From assembly GCF_030407495.1 (NCBI RefSeq), contig NZ_JASDDG010000022.1, forward strand, positions 1 through 64,000: a stretch of DNA of 64,000 nucleotides, read 5' to 3'. Positions 26,546 to 34,837 of the stretch are shown piece by piece. Origin of the DNA: Arthrobacter sp. APC 3897 (lineage in GTDB: Bacteria; Actinomycetota; Actinomycetes; Actinomycetales; Micrococcaceae). Numbering within the stretch: the first letter of the stretch is position 1; each line of letters begins with the position of its first letter. Below the pieces are notes generated by a model that saw only the letters and a list, made by a program, of their open reading frames with translations, searched no databases and was not told the DNA's origin. A program made the position numbers and the translations under genes.

Positions 26546-26700
26546 TTACTCCCCCAGGAGCTCCGCCGTCAGTTCGTCACGCCTGCCGATGCCCAGCTTC
26601 TCGAAGATGCGGCAGATACGCCCTTCGATGGTCCGTACGGAAAGATGCAGCCCCCTCCGCGACGATTTCAGCGGTGCAAAGAGCCGGGTCGTGGAAGTGT
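26546..26700 (-). pseudogene. C-terminal remnant of a LuxR-type HTH regulator
   Basis: Minus-strand reading ending at the TAA 26548-26546 gives LSVRTIEGRICRIFEKLG followed by IGRRDELTAELLGE, the recognition helix and tail of a LuxR HTH domain. The preceding half-domain appears in another frame (DPALCTAEIVAEG), so the fragment is both 5'-truncated and frameshifted. It sits between the polysaccharide operon promoter region and the helicase gene. No start or complete receiver or sensor domain exists nearby. Confidence 0.75.
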
Positions 26701-26725
26701 CCGAGGTGCGTGAGACGATAAAAAC

Positions 26726-29700
26726 ATGCCTTCTTCACCGCCTCTGATCGACGTCACGGACATCATCCGGGTTGTCGGCGGAGCTGCGTTTCAACGCGGT
26801 CAAACCTATGCCAAGGGCGGGGCCGTCGTTGAGCTGGCCTGGGAACCGCAGGCCGAAGTGCTCCGTGCCAAGGTTCGCGGACATTCCTCCGTGCCGTACC
26901 GGACCATGCTTCAGCTGGGCGAAAAGCGGCAGGGCGACTACCGGCTGCTGGATAACCACTGCAGTTGCCCGGTCGGGTTCGACTGCAAGCACGTGGCCGC
27001 CGTGGCGCTGCAAAGCAATACCGACCATTTGGTGGCACGGCAGGAATTCATCCGGCCTTCAGCCGCCGGCGCGCCGGCGGTGCCGGCCTGGCAGGAATCG
27101 CTCCAGACTCTCATTGAGGCGGACCTCCATGCCCTTACGGGGAGCGCCAGGGCATCGGCCACTCCCCTGGCACTTCAGTTTGAAATCCGGACGTCAGACG
27201 CAGGGGTCAGTGCCCGCTGGGGTGCGCCGGCTCCCCGCAGCGCCCACCGCAAGACGTCGTTCCGGCTCGGCGTCCGCCCCGTGGTCCGCAATGCCAAGGG
27301 CAACTGGGTCAAGAACAATCTGGCCTGGAGCAACATTGCCTATCAGACGTACGGGCTGCAGCTGGATCCCGAGCAGCACCGCTGGTTTTCCCAGTTTCCG
27401 GCTTTGCACCGGTCCAACGGCGTGAGTTACTTCGGCCAGAATGACTCCTGGCTTTACCTTGATGATTTCGCCAACCCCCTGCTGTGGCAGCTGCTGGAAG
27501 AAGCCCGGCGCATAGGCGTGGAGTTTGTAGGCGCGAAAAAGGACACCAGTGTCCGGCTCGGACAGCGGGCAGCGCTGTCCCTGGACGTCCGGGCGGCCAA
27601 GGATTCCGCTGCCCGGGAGTCCCGGGGAACAAGCGCCGCCGCACCGCTGCAGCTGCAGCCCGTCCTGGACATCGACGGCGCCTCCTACCCCACTGATGCC
27701 GCCGGACTGATTGCCGGGCACGGCATTTATGTGCGCAGTCCGGAAAACGTCATCACGCTGGCGCCAACTGCGCGCCCGCTGACGGACCAGGACAAGGGCC
27801 TGCTGCTGAACGGTGCCCCGGTGATGATTCCCGAAGAGGATGCTCCGGTCTTCCTGGAGAAGTTCTACCCCAAGCTTCGCCAGGTGCTGCCGGTCACCAG
27901 CAGCGATGAGTCCGTCGAGTTCCCGGAGATCTCTCCGCCCCTGCTGGTGCTCACGGCTTCCTTCCAGCCGGACGATTCCCTGTTTCTGGACTGGGACTGG
28001 GAATACCGGCAGGGCCATGACCTCACCCGCATCCCGCTGGGCGCCCGGGCGGATCCGGCGGCCGGTTACCGGGACGTGGCGGCGGAAGCAGAGCTGCTCA
28101 CCGCCGTCGGCAAAGTCCTGGGATCGGTTCCGCGCAGCCGGTCCTATGCCGGCATCGACACAGCGGAATTCACCGAGTACCTGCTCCCCAAAATTGAGAA
28201 GGTTGAGGGCGTCCGGGTCGATGTGATGGGCGAGCGCCCCGCCTACCGCGAGCTCACCAGCGTGCCGGAGCTGAAGATCACCACGGTGGAAACCGAACGC
28301 AGGGACTGGTTCGATCTGGGCATCATGATCACTGTCGAAGGCCGCCTCGTGCCCTTTGCCGATGTCTTCAAGGCGCTGTCCCAGGGCAAAACAAAGATCC
28401 TGCTGGTTGACCGCACCTACCTTTCGCTGGACCGTCCCGAATTTGCGCAGCTGCATGCCCTGCTGGAAGAAGCCGAGGGACTGCAGGAGTGGGAAACCGG
28501 TGAAATGACCATCAGCCGGTATCAGGCCGGTCTCTGGTCCGAGCTGGAGGAACTGGCGGAGGAAACCGAACAGGCCGCGGCCTGGCGTGCTTCGGTTACC
28601 GGGCTGCTGGAACTGGATACCGTGGCACAGGCACCGCTGCCGGCCGGGCTGAAGGCAGAGCTCCGCCCCTATCAGGCTGAAGGCTTCAACTGGCTGGCGT
28701 TCCTGTGGGAGCACGGGCTGGGCGGAATCCTGGCCGATGACATGGGTTTGGGCAAGACACTGCAGACGCTGGCGCTGCTGGCCCACGCCCGGGAACAGGA
28801 TGCCCGGCGCGGGGAGCCGCGCCGTCCCTTCCTGGTGGTGGCTCCCACCTCGGTGGTACCGAACTGGCTCTCCGAGGCGGCACGCTTCACCCCGGGCCTT
28901 CGTGCGGTGGCCGTTCCGGACACCACCGCCAAGTCCAAGGTGCCGCTGGCCGAACTCACGGCGGACGCCGACGTCGTTATCACCTCCTATGCGGTGTTCC
29001 GGCTCGACTTTTCCTCCTACCGTGCCCTGGAGTGGGACGGGCTCATCCTGGACGAGGCGCAGTTCGTCAAAAACCGCACCACCCGGGCCCACCAGTGCGC
29101 CCGGGACCTCAACGCTCCGTTCAAACTAGCCATCACCGGCACCCCCATGGAGAACAACCTGCTGGAGCTGTGGAGCCTGTTCGCCATTGTGGCACCCGGA
29201 TTGTTTCCCTCGGCCCGGAAGTTCATTGAGGAATACCAGCGGCCCATTGAGCGCGGTGAGGACTCCAAGCTGCTGGCCAGGCTGCGGCGCAGGATCCGCC
29301 CGCTGCTGATGCGCCGCACCAAGGAGGCCGTGGCCAAGGATCTGCCTGAGAAGCAGGAACAGGTGCTGGAGGTGGAGCTCAGCCCTAAGCACCGCAAGAT
29401 CTACGAGATGCATCTGCAGCGGGAACGCCAGAAGCTGATGGGGCTGATCAAGGATCTGGACCGCAACCGGATGATCGTGTTCCGCTCCCTGACCCTGCTG
29501 CGGATGCTGAGCCTGGATGCGTCGCTGGTGGATGATGACTACGCCGGCGTGCCCTCGGCCAAGCTCGATGCCCTCTTTGAACAGCTCGAAGATGTCACCG
29601 CCGAGGGACACCGCGCCCTGATCTTCAGCCAGTTCACGTCGTTCCTGAAAAAGGCGGCAGCCCGGCTGGAAGCCGCCGGTATCCCCTACGCGTATTTGGA

Positions 29701-30058
29701 CGGCTCCACCCGGGACCGCGGTGAGGTCATTGCCTCTTTCAAGGACGGTCAGGCTCCGGTGTTCCTCATCAGCCTCAAAGCCGGCGGGTTCGGCCTGAAC
29801 CTCACTGAAGCGGACTACGTGTTCCTCCTGGACCCGTGGTGGAACCCGGCAGCGGAGTCGCAGGCAGTGGACCGCACGCATCGGATCGGGCAGACCCGTA
29901 ATGTCATGGTGTACCGGATGGTCGCCCGCGGCACCATCGAGGAAAAGGTGATGGCGCTCAAGGAGCAGAAGGCCAAGCTCTTCACCTCCGTGATGGACGA
30001 TGACGCGGTGTTCAGCTCCGCACTCACCGCCGAGGACATCCGCTCCCTGTTGGACTAG
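26726..30058 (+). CDS. SNF2-family DEAD/DEAH helicase with SWIM zinc finger
   Basis: 1110 residues, ATG 26726; no strong RBS is visible. A SWIM zinc finger (HCSCPVGFDCKH) lies at ~residues 77-90. Residues ~130-650 are the bacterial SNF2-associated domain (LVLTASFQPDDSLFLDWDWE, LLVDRTYLSLDRPEFAQL). The RecA-like pair begins with ADDMGLGKTLQTLALL (~670-685), then VVAPTSVVPNW, DEAQFVKN, ITGTPMENNLLELWSLF, and in the second lobe IFSQFTSFLKKAA (~966), GGFGLNLTEADYV and AVDRTHRIGQTR. An ATP-dependent nucleoprotein remodelling or translocating enzyme; its biological role in bacteria is not well defined. Expressed as a single gene, with a small zinc-ribbon protein downstream. Confidence 0.95.
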   Translation: MPSSPPLIDVTDIIRVVGGAAFQRGQTYAKGGAVVELAWEPQAEVLRAKVRGHSSVPYRTMLQLGEKRQGDYRLLDNHCSCPVGFDCKHVAAVALQSNTDHLVARQEFIRPSAAGAPAVPAWQESLQTLIEADLHALTGSARASATPLALQFEIRTSDAGVSARWGAPAPRSAHRKTSFRLGVRPVVRNAKGNWVKNNLAWSNIAYQTYGLQLDPEQHRWFSQFPALHRSNGVSYFGQNDSWLYLDDFANPLLWQLLEEARRIGVEFVGAKKDTSVRLGQRAALSLDVRAAKDSAARESRGTSAAAPLQLQPVLDIDGASYPTDAAGLIAGHGIYVRSPENVITLAPTARPLTDQDKGLLLNGAPVMIPEEDAPVFLEKFYPKLRQVLPVTSSDESVEFPEISPPLLVLTASFQPDDSLFLDWDWEYRQGHDLTRIPLGARADPAAGYRDVAAEAELLTAVGKVLGSVPRSRSYAGIDTAEFTEYLLPKIEKVEGVRVDVMGERPAYRELTSVPELKITTVETERRDWFDLGIMITVEGRLVPFADVFKALSQGKTKILLVDRTYLSLDRPEFAQLHALLEEAEGLQEWETGEMTISRYQAGLWSELEELAEETEQAAAWRASVTGLLELDTVAQAPLPAGLKAELRPYQAEGFNWLAFLWEHGLGGILADDMGLGKTLQTLALLAHAREQDARRGEPRRPFLVVAPTSVVPNWLSEAARFTPGLRAVAVPDTTAKSKVPLAELTADADVVITSYAVFRLDFSSYRALEWDGLILDEAQFVKNRTTRAHQCARDLNAPFKLAITGTPMENNLLELWSLFAIVAPGLFPSARKFIEEYQRPIERGEDSKLLARLRRRIRPLLMRRTKEAVAKDLPEKQEQVLEVELSPKHRKIYEMHLQRERQKLMGLIKDLDRNRMIVFRSLTLLRMLSLDASLVDDDYAGVPSAKLDALFEQLEDVTAEGHRALIFSQFTSFLKKAAARLEAAGIPYAYLDGSTRDRGEVIASFKDGQAPVFLISLKAGGFGLNLTEADYVFLLDPWWNPAAESQAVDRTHRIGQTRNVMVYRMVARGTIEEKVMALKEQKAKLFTSVMDDDAVFSSALTAEDIRSLLD

Positions 30059-30262
30059 CTGCCGGTCCGGAAATTATGAAGTTGGGCACGCCGACCCCGC
30101 CGTCTGCCACCCGAAAAGACCCGCTGAAACCGCGTATTTACGGGCATTGACGGCTCACCGGGGCCCTGCACCCCCGCCGTTCGGGCACCCCGCAAGCGAC
30201 TTATGATGCTGCCGAAAGCACCACCTCAACCGGTCACCCGGTGCCGCTGTCAGGAAAGGACC

Positions 30263-30520
30263 ATGAGCACTCAGGCATCAACCCTCATCCGCCCCTTGGA
30301 CGTGACCGCCAAGGATGAAGATGAACTCGTGCACGTTTTTTGCACTCCCTGCAAGCGCCGGGCCATGCATCATGCACAGCGCCCGGTCCCCTATTGCGGA
30401 AAGACCATGCCCAACCGTCCGCTTCGGGACGACAACGGCACCCTTCCGGTCTGCCTGGTCTGTGTGGACCTTGCCCGCTCCGCCCCGTGTCCACGGTGCG
30501 GCACGCGCGCGCAGCTGTAA
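30263..30520 (+). CDS. Small zinc-ribbon-like protein (85 aa)
   Basis: ATG 30263 is preceded by GGAAAGGA at close spacing. The 85-residue product has three cysteine pairs likely to bind zinc: FCTPCKRR, VCLVCVDL and CPRCGTRAQL, plus a histidine-rich stretch (AMHHAQRPVPYC). No named family recognised. It follows the SWIM/SNF2 helicase by 204 bases and precedes a MarR gene; no functional link is demonstrable. Confidence 0.65.
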   Translation: MSTQASTLIRPLDVTAKDEDELVHVFCTPCKRRAMHHAQRPVPYCGKTMPNRPLRDDNGTLPVCLVCVDLARSAPCPRCGTRAQL

Positions 30521-30586
30521 TCGCCGCTCTCGCCGACGCCGTTTCACCGGACCCTGCTTGCCATTCCGCAGACCCCGATTGGTTTG

Positions 30587-30592
30587 TACAGT
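30587..30592 (+). promoter_or_regulatory. -10 box (TACAGT) of a likely leaderless MarR gene
   Basis: TACAGT lies 6 bases before ATG 30599, so transcription would begin at or next to the start codon. No Shine-Dalgarno sequence is present. No good -35 is visible. Confidence 0.45.
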
Positions 30593-30598
30593 GGGGTG

Positions 30599-31048
30599 AT
30601 GGCTACTGACGAACGCCCCATCGGATTTTGGCTCAAGCTCGTGGACCAGCTGGTTGATGACCATTTTGGTGCCAGTTTCGAAGAGCACGGCGTCACCCGG
30701 CGGCAATGGCAGATGATGAACCTCCTGACGGACGGCCCCGCCTCCGGACGGCAGCTGTCCGACGCCCTGAAACCCTTCTTCCCGGTGGTTGAGGGCAGCA
30801 TCACGTCGACTGAGCTGATTGAGGAACTGCGGGAAAGCGGGTGGGTGTCCTTGGACGACGGCCAGTACCAGCTCACCGATCTGGGCCGGCGAAGCCTGGA
30901 AAACCTTCGCGGCGCCGTCGAACGCATCCGTGAGCAACTCACGGAAAACGTGTCCGAGGAGGAGTACAGCGCCTTGGTTGCAGTGCTGCAGCGGATGGCA
31001 ACGAATCTCGGCTGGGACGGTTCGGTGGAGGACCCTGCCGCAACGTAA
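30599..31048 (+). CDS. MarR/PadR-like winged-helix transcriptional regulator
   Basis: 149 residues from ATG 30599. The sequence shows a helix-rich N-terminus (FWLKLVDQLVDDHFGASFEE), a winged-helix core (VTRRQWQMMNLLTDGPASGRQ, ELIEELRESGWVSLDDGQYQLTD as wing) and a C-terminal dimerisation helix (LRGAVERIREQLTENVSEEE). This is the MarR arrangement, with a shortened recognition region. Ligand and targets are unknown; no palindromic operator is evident in front of it. Confidence 0.7.
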   Translation: MATDERPIGFWLKLVDQLVDDHFGASFEEHGVTRRQWQMMNLLTDGPASGRQLSDALKPFFPVVEGSITSTELIEELRESGWVSLDDGQYQLTDLGRRSLENLRGAVERIREQLTENVSEEEYSALVAVLQRMATNLGWDGSVEDPAAT

Positions 31049-31297
31049 GTTAGGCTCCGGGCCGGGCAACGCGGCGGGGAGCCTGGTGGACGGTACGTGG
31101 ACAGCTTTGGCAGGCCCACCGTAACAACCCCGTCTTTGGCTTTCTGTTCGGTTACCGCGGTGAGTTCAGCTGCCGGTTCCCGGCCTTGTCTGCCGGAGGA
31201 CCCCTGCCCCGCCTGCTCCCGGTCCGCGAGGAAATCAGGGACTGACGCACAGGCTGGCCCGCCCGGCCTTCCCTTTCAATCCTCGGCCCGTCCCCGA

Positions 31298-32989
31298 TCA
31301 GTGCCCGCGGAACGCTTCCGCCAGCCACCAGGCGCCGCCGTCGGAGGCAATCTTGGCATCGATGACCAAGGGGGCGTTCCGCGGACCGGCCAGCCAGTCC
31401 TTCACCGCGTCCAGATCGGCACGGCGGCGCACGGTAATTCCCGCAGCTCCGTAGCCGCGGGCAATGGCCGCAATGTCAGTTTCCGGGAACGTTACGGTAG
31501 CCAGGTCCATCCCCGCATCCTTGTCTGAGCCGTCTTCCCCGGACTCCGGAGCGAAGTGGTGCACCTCGGCACCGTACCCGGCATCGTTGTAGATGACCGC
31601 CACCAGTGGCAGGCGCAGCCGCACCGCGGTTTCCAGTTCGGAGATTCCCATCAGGAACCCGCCATCGCCGGCGCCAAGGACCGGAAGCCGGTCGGGACGG
31701 GCCAAAGCGGCGCCAATTGCGGTGGACAGACCGAGGCCAATCGACTGAAAGGCCTGGGTAAAGCAGAAACCAAACTCGTCCGGAACGGACAAGTGGGTGG
31801 ACGGGTAACCCATGAAGTTGCCCGAATCCACGGATACCAGCCGCTCAGCCGGCAGCAGCTCATCCAGTGCCAGGCTCAGGACCCGCGGATCTATCCGGTC
31901 CGCCGTGGAAGCATCGGTCACCGGCACGTCCTGCCAGCGGGAACCGGCTCTAATCCGCTGCAGCGTTTCCGTTGTGCGGTATTTTGGTGCCGGTTCCGGG
32001 GCAGCGGCCTTCAGCTGCTCCAGCACATCGGCCGCGGTGGCAGCGCAGTCGCCGAGCACGCCCAGGTGAATTTCGCGGTTGGCGCCCAGCGCGGAATCCT
32101 CCACGTCCACCTGGACGACGGCGGTCTCCGGACCTATCAGGGAGCCGTGCCGCATGGTCCACATGTTCAAGGTGCAGCCCCAGCCAATAATGAGATCCGC
32201 GCCGCGGATGAGGTCCGCGGTTTCCGGGGTCGAGAAACCGCCGGAGATGCCCAGGTTGAAGTCCTCTCCGTTGAACAGTCCGCTGGCCACGGCCGAAGTT
32301 GCCAGCAGTGCACCGGAGTGGGCGGCAAGCGCTGCTATTTGTTCTCCGGCGGAACGGGCTCCCCGCCCGGCCACAAACACCGGGCGGCGGGCGGTGGCCA
32401 GCAGGTCGGCCAGCCCACGCACCAGGACCGGGTCGGGGCGCATCCTGCCTGCCGGCGCCATCGGCCGGGCGGCCGGCGCCGCACTAGGCGGGGCCGGAGC
32501 GGTTTGAACGTCCAGCGGAACGCTCAGGACCACGGTGCGGCGTTCGTTGACAGCTGTGCGGTAGGCCCGGACGGTGTCAGCCAGCGCGCTGTCGGCAGAG
32601 TGGATCCGCTCCGCAACCGCGCCCATGCTGCGCGCGAGCCCGTCCTGGTCGATCCGGAAGTTGGAGCGCACGGCGGACGGGGCGGTGTCCGCGGTGAGCA
32701 CGATCAGAGGAGTCCGGGACTTGGCCGCTTCACCGATTCCGGTGGCCGCATTGCTCAGGCCGCAGCCCTGGTGAGTGGTCAGCACCGCCACCCGGCCGGA
32801 CATTCTGGCGTACGCATCCGCCATGGTGGCAGCTCCGCCTTCGTGCCTCGCTGCCGTGAACGGCACTCCGTTCTCCCGCAGGGCGTTGGTGAGGTGGAAG
32901 TTGCCGCTGCCCACTACGCCAAAGACGTGTCCCGCCCCAAGCCTGGCCAGTGTACGGCCTACGAGCGCTGCAATATTCGGAGCATCCAT
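31298..32989 (-). CDS. Thiamine diphosphate-dependent enzyme (acetolactate synthase-like)
   Basis: 563 residues. ATG 32989 is preferred over the longer frame to 33052 because a TATTGT -10 box ends 7 bases before it. The PYR domain has the activating glutamate Glu50 (AARHEGGAATMADAYARM), the central domain RRPVFVAGRGARSAGEQ, and the PP domain the TPP/Mg motif GAGDGGFLMGISELETA ending in NDAGYG. The family includes acetolactate synthase, benzoylformate decarboxylase and oxalyl-CoA decarboxylase. No regulatory subunit gene is nearby, so biosynthetic acetolactate synthase is unlikely. It diverges from a cyclase-family hydrolase gene. Confidence 0.85.
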   Translation of the reverse strand: MDAPNIAALVGRTLARLGAGHVFGVVGSGNFHLTNALRENGVPFTAARHEGGAATMADAYARMSGRVAVLTTHQGCGLSNAATGIGEAAKSRTPLIVLTADTAPSAVRSNFRIDQDGLARSMGAVAERIHSADSALADTVRAYRTAVNERRTVVLSVPLDVQTAPAPPSAAPAARPMAPAGRMRPDPVLVRGLADLLATARRPVFVAGRGARSAGEQIAALAAHSGALLATSAVASGLFNGEDFNLGISGGFSTPETADLIRGADLIIGWGCTLNMWTMRHGSLIGPETAVVQVDVEDSALGANREIHLGVLGDCAATAADVLEQLKAAAPEPAPKYRTTETLQRIRAGSRWQDVPVTDASTADRIDPRVLSLALDELLPAERLVSVDSGNFMGYPSTHLSVPDEFGFCFTQAFQSIGLGLSTAIGAALARPDRLPVLGAGDGGFLMGISELETAVRLRLPLVAVIYNDAGYGAEVHHFAPESGEDGSDKDAGMDLATVTFPETDIAAIARGYGAAGITVRRRADLDAVKDWLAGPRNAPLVIDAKIASDGGAWWLAEAFRGH

Positions 32990-32996
32990 ACCCTGA

Positions 32997-33002
32997 ACAA
33001 TA
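32997..33002 (-). promoter_or_regulatory. -10 box (TATTGT) of the TPP enzyme gene
   Basis: TATTGT on the minus strand, 7 bases before ATG 32989, consistent with a leaderless transcript. It supports the shorter start over the in-frame ATG near 33052. Confidence 0.5.
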
Positions 33003-33129
33003 GGTCCCGGCGGCAGGGGCACCAACCGCACCGCCGACATGTTGCGGCCCATGTGACGTCGTTATGACACGTCACTGCGGAGGCACCGCTAGTATCAGGC
33101 AAAGCCTCCCCGCCTGGACAGGAACCGAT

Positions 33130-33939
33130 ATGAGCCTCAACCGCACTGATTCCGGTTTGATCACCACCCTGCTGGACGCCGTTGCCGGCGGCACGCTGGA
33201 AATCGTGGACCTGACGGCTCCGCTGAGCAGCGCCACCCCCACCCTGAAGCTGCCCGCTCCGTTCGTCAACCTCATCGATTTCAGCCTGGAAGCGGTCAGC
33301 GCCTTCGACGACTCCGGTCCGTTCTGGAAGCACAACAACATCCACACCGGCGAGCACATCGGCACCCATGTGGATGCGCCCGCGCACTGGATTTCCGGCC
33401 GGGACGGCGACGACGTTTCACAGCTCCCGCTCACGCGCCTGGTGGCTCCCGCCGTAGTCCTGGACTTCAGCGCCCAGGCAGCGCAGGATCCCGATTTTGT
33501 GCTTGAGATTGATCACGTCAAGGCGTGGGAAGCAGAGCACGGAGCCCTGCCCGACGGCGGCTGGCTCCTCCTGCGCACCGGGTGGGACAAGTTTGCCGGG
33601 GACGCTGACGCTTTCCTCAACATCGACGACGGCGGCTCCCACACACCGGGGATCTCCGCCGAGTGTGCCAAGTGGCTGGGTGAGGAGACGGGAATCGCCG
33701 GACTGGGGGTGGAGACTGTCGGCATCGATGCCGGCAACGCCGGAGCCTTCGATCCGCCCTTCCCCGTGCATTATTACCTGCTGGGCAACAACAAGTACGG
33801 CGTCACCCTGCTGCAAAACCTGGCCCAGGTTCCGCCCACCGGCGCTTTGATCGTGGTGGCGCCTCTGAAGATTACCGGCGGTACCGCCAGCCCGGCCCGC
33901 GTGCTGGCTCTGGTGGAACACAGCCTTAGCCCTGCTTAG
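33130..33939 (+). CDS. Cyclase-family metal-dependent hydrolase (kynurenine formamidase-like)
   Basis: 269 residues from ATG 33130; the frame extends to 33064 without support, and a modest CAGGA lies 7 bases before the chosen start. The PF04199 signature is HTGEHIGTHVDAPAHW, whose histidines and aspartate bind the metal. Also GGWLLLRTGWDKF and TPGISAECAKWL, and GVETVGIDAGNAGAFDPPFP as in bacterial kynurenine formamidases and related amide/lactone hydrolases. Cytoplasmic. Divergent from the TPP enzyme, convergent with the FMN reductase. Kynurenine pathway partners are absent, so a different amide or ester substrate is likely. Confidence 0.87.
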   Translation: MSLNRTDSGLITTLLDAVAGGTLEIVDLTAPLSSATPTLKLPAPFVNLIDFSLEAVSAFDDSGPFWKHNNIHTGEHIGTHVDAPAHWISGRDGDDVSQLPLTRLVAPAVVLDFSAQAAQDPDFVLEIDHVKAWEAEHGALPDGGWLLLRTGWDKFAGDADAFLNIDDGGSHTPGISAECAKWLGEETGIAGLGVETVGIDAGNAGAFDPPFPVHYYLLGNNKYGVTLLQNLAQVPPTGALIVVAPLKITGGTASPARVLALVEHSLSPA

Positions 33940-33956
33940 CTCCGCCTTAGCCCCGG
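33925..33956. repeat. Three imperfect ~11-base tandem repeats spanning convergent stop codons
   Basis: CTTAGCCCTG, CTTAGCTCCGC and CTTAGCCCCGG follow each other. TTAG supplies the TAG stop of the plus gene (33937-33939) in the second unit and the TAA stop of the minus gene (33949-33947) in the third. Confidence 0.6.
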
Positions 33957-34624
33957 CGGGTTTGGGCCAGCAGCTGTTCAAAGGGCAGCGATGCCATGGG
34001 ATCCGGCCGCTGTGCAGGCTGCGGCGTTCCCGGTGCTCCCGAGGTTCCCTCAGTTCCCTCGGTTCCCAAGAGTGCAGCAAGCTCCGAGGCCGCACGGCGT
34101 ACCCGGGCGTCCAGTGCATTGGTGCCGGCGGGACCGGATCCGGCGGCGCCCGCTGAGCCCCAGTCCTCCGGCGCCGCGTAGACCGCGGTGGGCGTGGGCT
34201 TGGCCCGCAGATAGCTGAACATGGGCCGCATTGCGAAGTCGAGCACCAAAGAATGCCTGGCGCTGCCGCCGGTGGCTCCCAGGATGACAGGCTTCCCCTC
34301 CAAAGCGGTGTTTTCGATCACGTCGAAGAATGATTTGAACAGTCCGCTCATGGACGCAGTGAAGACGGGTGTCACTGCCACCAGCGCGTCTGCGGCCACC
34401 ACCTCGTTGATGAGCGCTTCCAACTCAGGCGGCGCGTAGCCTGCCACCATGTTGTTGGCGATGTCCACGGCGTACTCACGGAGTTCAAACGTGCTCACTG
34501 CGGCGGAGCCGCCGGAAGTTTCCAGTGCCTGGCGTGCGGCCTCCCCCAGCTGGTCGGCAAGCATCCGGCTGGACGAAGGAACACCCAATCCCGCCGTCAC
34601 TACTACGATTCTGCGATCCGCCAT
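33947..34624 (-). CDS. NADPH-dependent FMN reductase (CE1759-like)
   Basis: 225 residues, ATG 34624. The N-terminal flavodoxin-like fold shows RIVVVTAGLGVPSSSRMLAD, VAVTPVFTASMSGLFKSFFD and KPVILGATGGSARHSLVLDFAM, the pattern of flavin reductases that supply reduced FMN to luciferase-like monooxygenases. The last ~50 residues are low complexity with a TEGTEGT repeat. A luciferase-like partner, usual for this subfamily, is not adjacent. It ends a few bases from the cyclase-family hydrolase gene in convergent orientation. Confidence 0.85.
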   Translation of the reverse strand: MADRRIVVVTAGLGVPSSSRMLADQLGEAARQALETSGGSAAVSTFELREYAVDIANNMVAGYAPPELEALINEVVAADALVAVTPVFTASMSGLFKSFFDVIENTALEGKPVILGATGGSARHSLVLDFAMRPMFSYLRAKPTPTAVYAAPEDWGSAGAAGSGPAGTNALDARVRRAASELAALLGTEGTEGTSGAPGTPQPAQRPDPMASLPFEQLLAQTRRG

Positions 34625-34837
34625 ACCGGCATCCTCCTCAGGTTTTCATGCGTTTGCATCTATTTTAGTTCTGGTTTCTCCAACCTGAGACGCTCCGCCG
34701 TTATTCCGTGCCGGGGCCGCATCCGGCCGTCCGCCTCAAAGCGGCGGTCCGAACGCAGATATCGTTGATTACAGTGCCGGGTTCGAAAGCTCTGCCCCCG
34801 GACATAGATCCCCGAAATGAATTGACGTAATACGCCT

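Noticed and set aside
27194-29092. 632-residue open frame on the minus strand
   Set aside because: Entirely antisense to the SNF2 helicase, whose motifs are unambiguous.
31298-32989. Acetolactate synthase large subunit (ilvB)
   Set aside because: No ilvN or ilvC neighbour and the sequence pattern fits the broader TPP family; the biosynthetic name is not supported.
33925-33956. CRISPR-like repeat
   Set aside because: Units are only 10-11 bases, directly adjacent without spacers, and tied to stop codons.
34000-34110. Short GGTTCCCTC-type direct repeats
   Set aside because: They encode the TEGTEGT stretch of the FMN reductase tail and need no separate explanation beyond local codon repetition.
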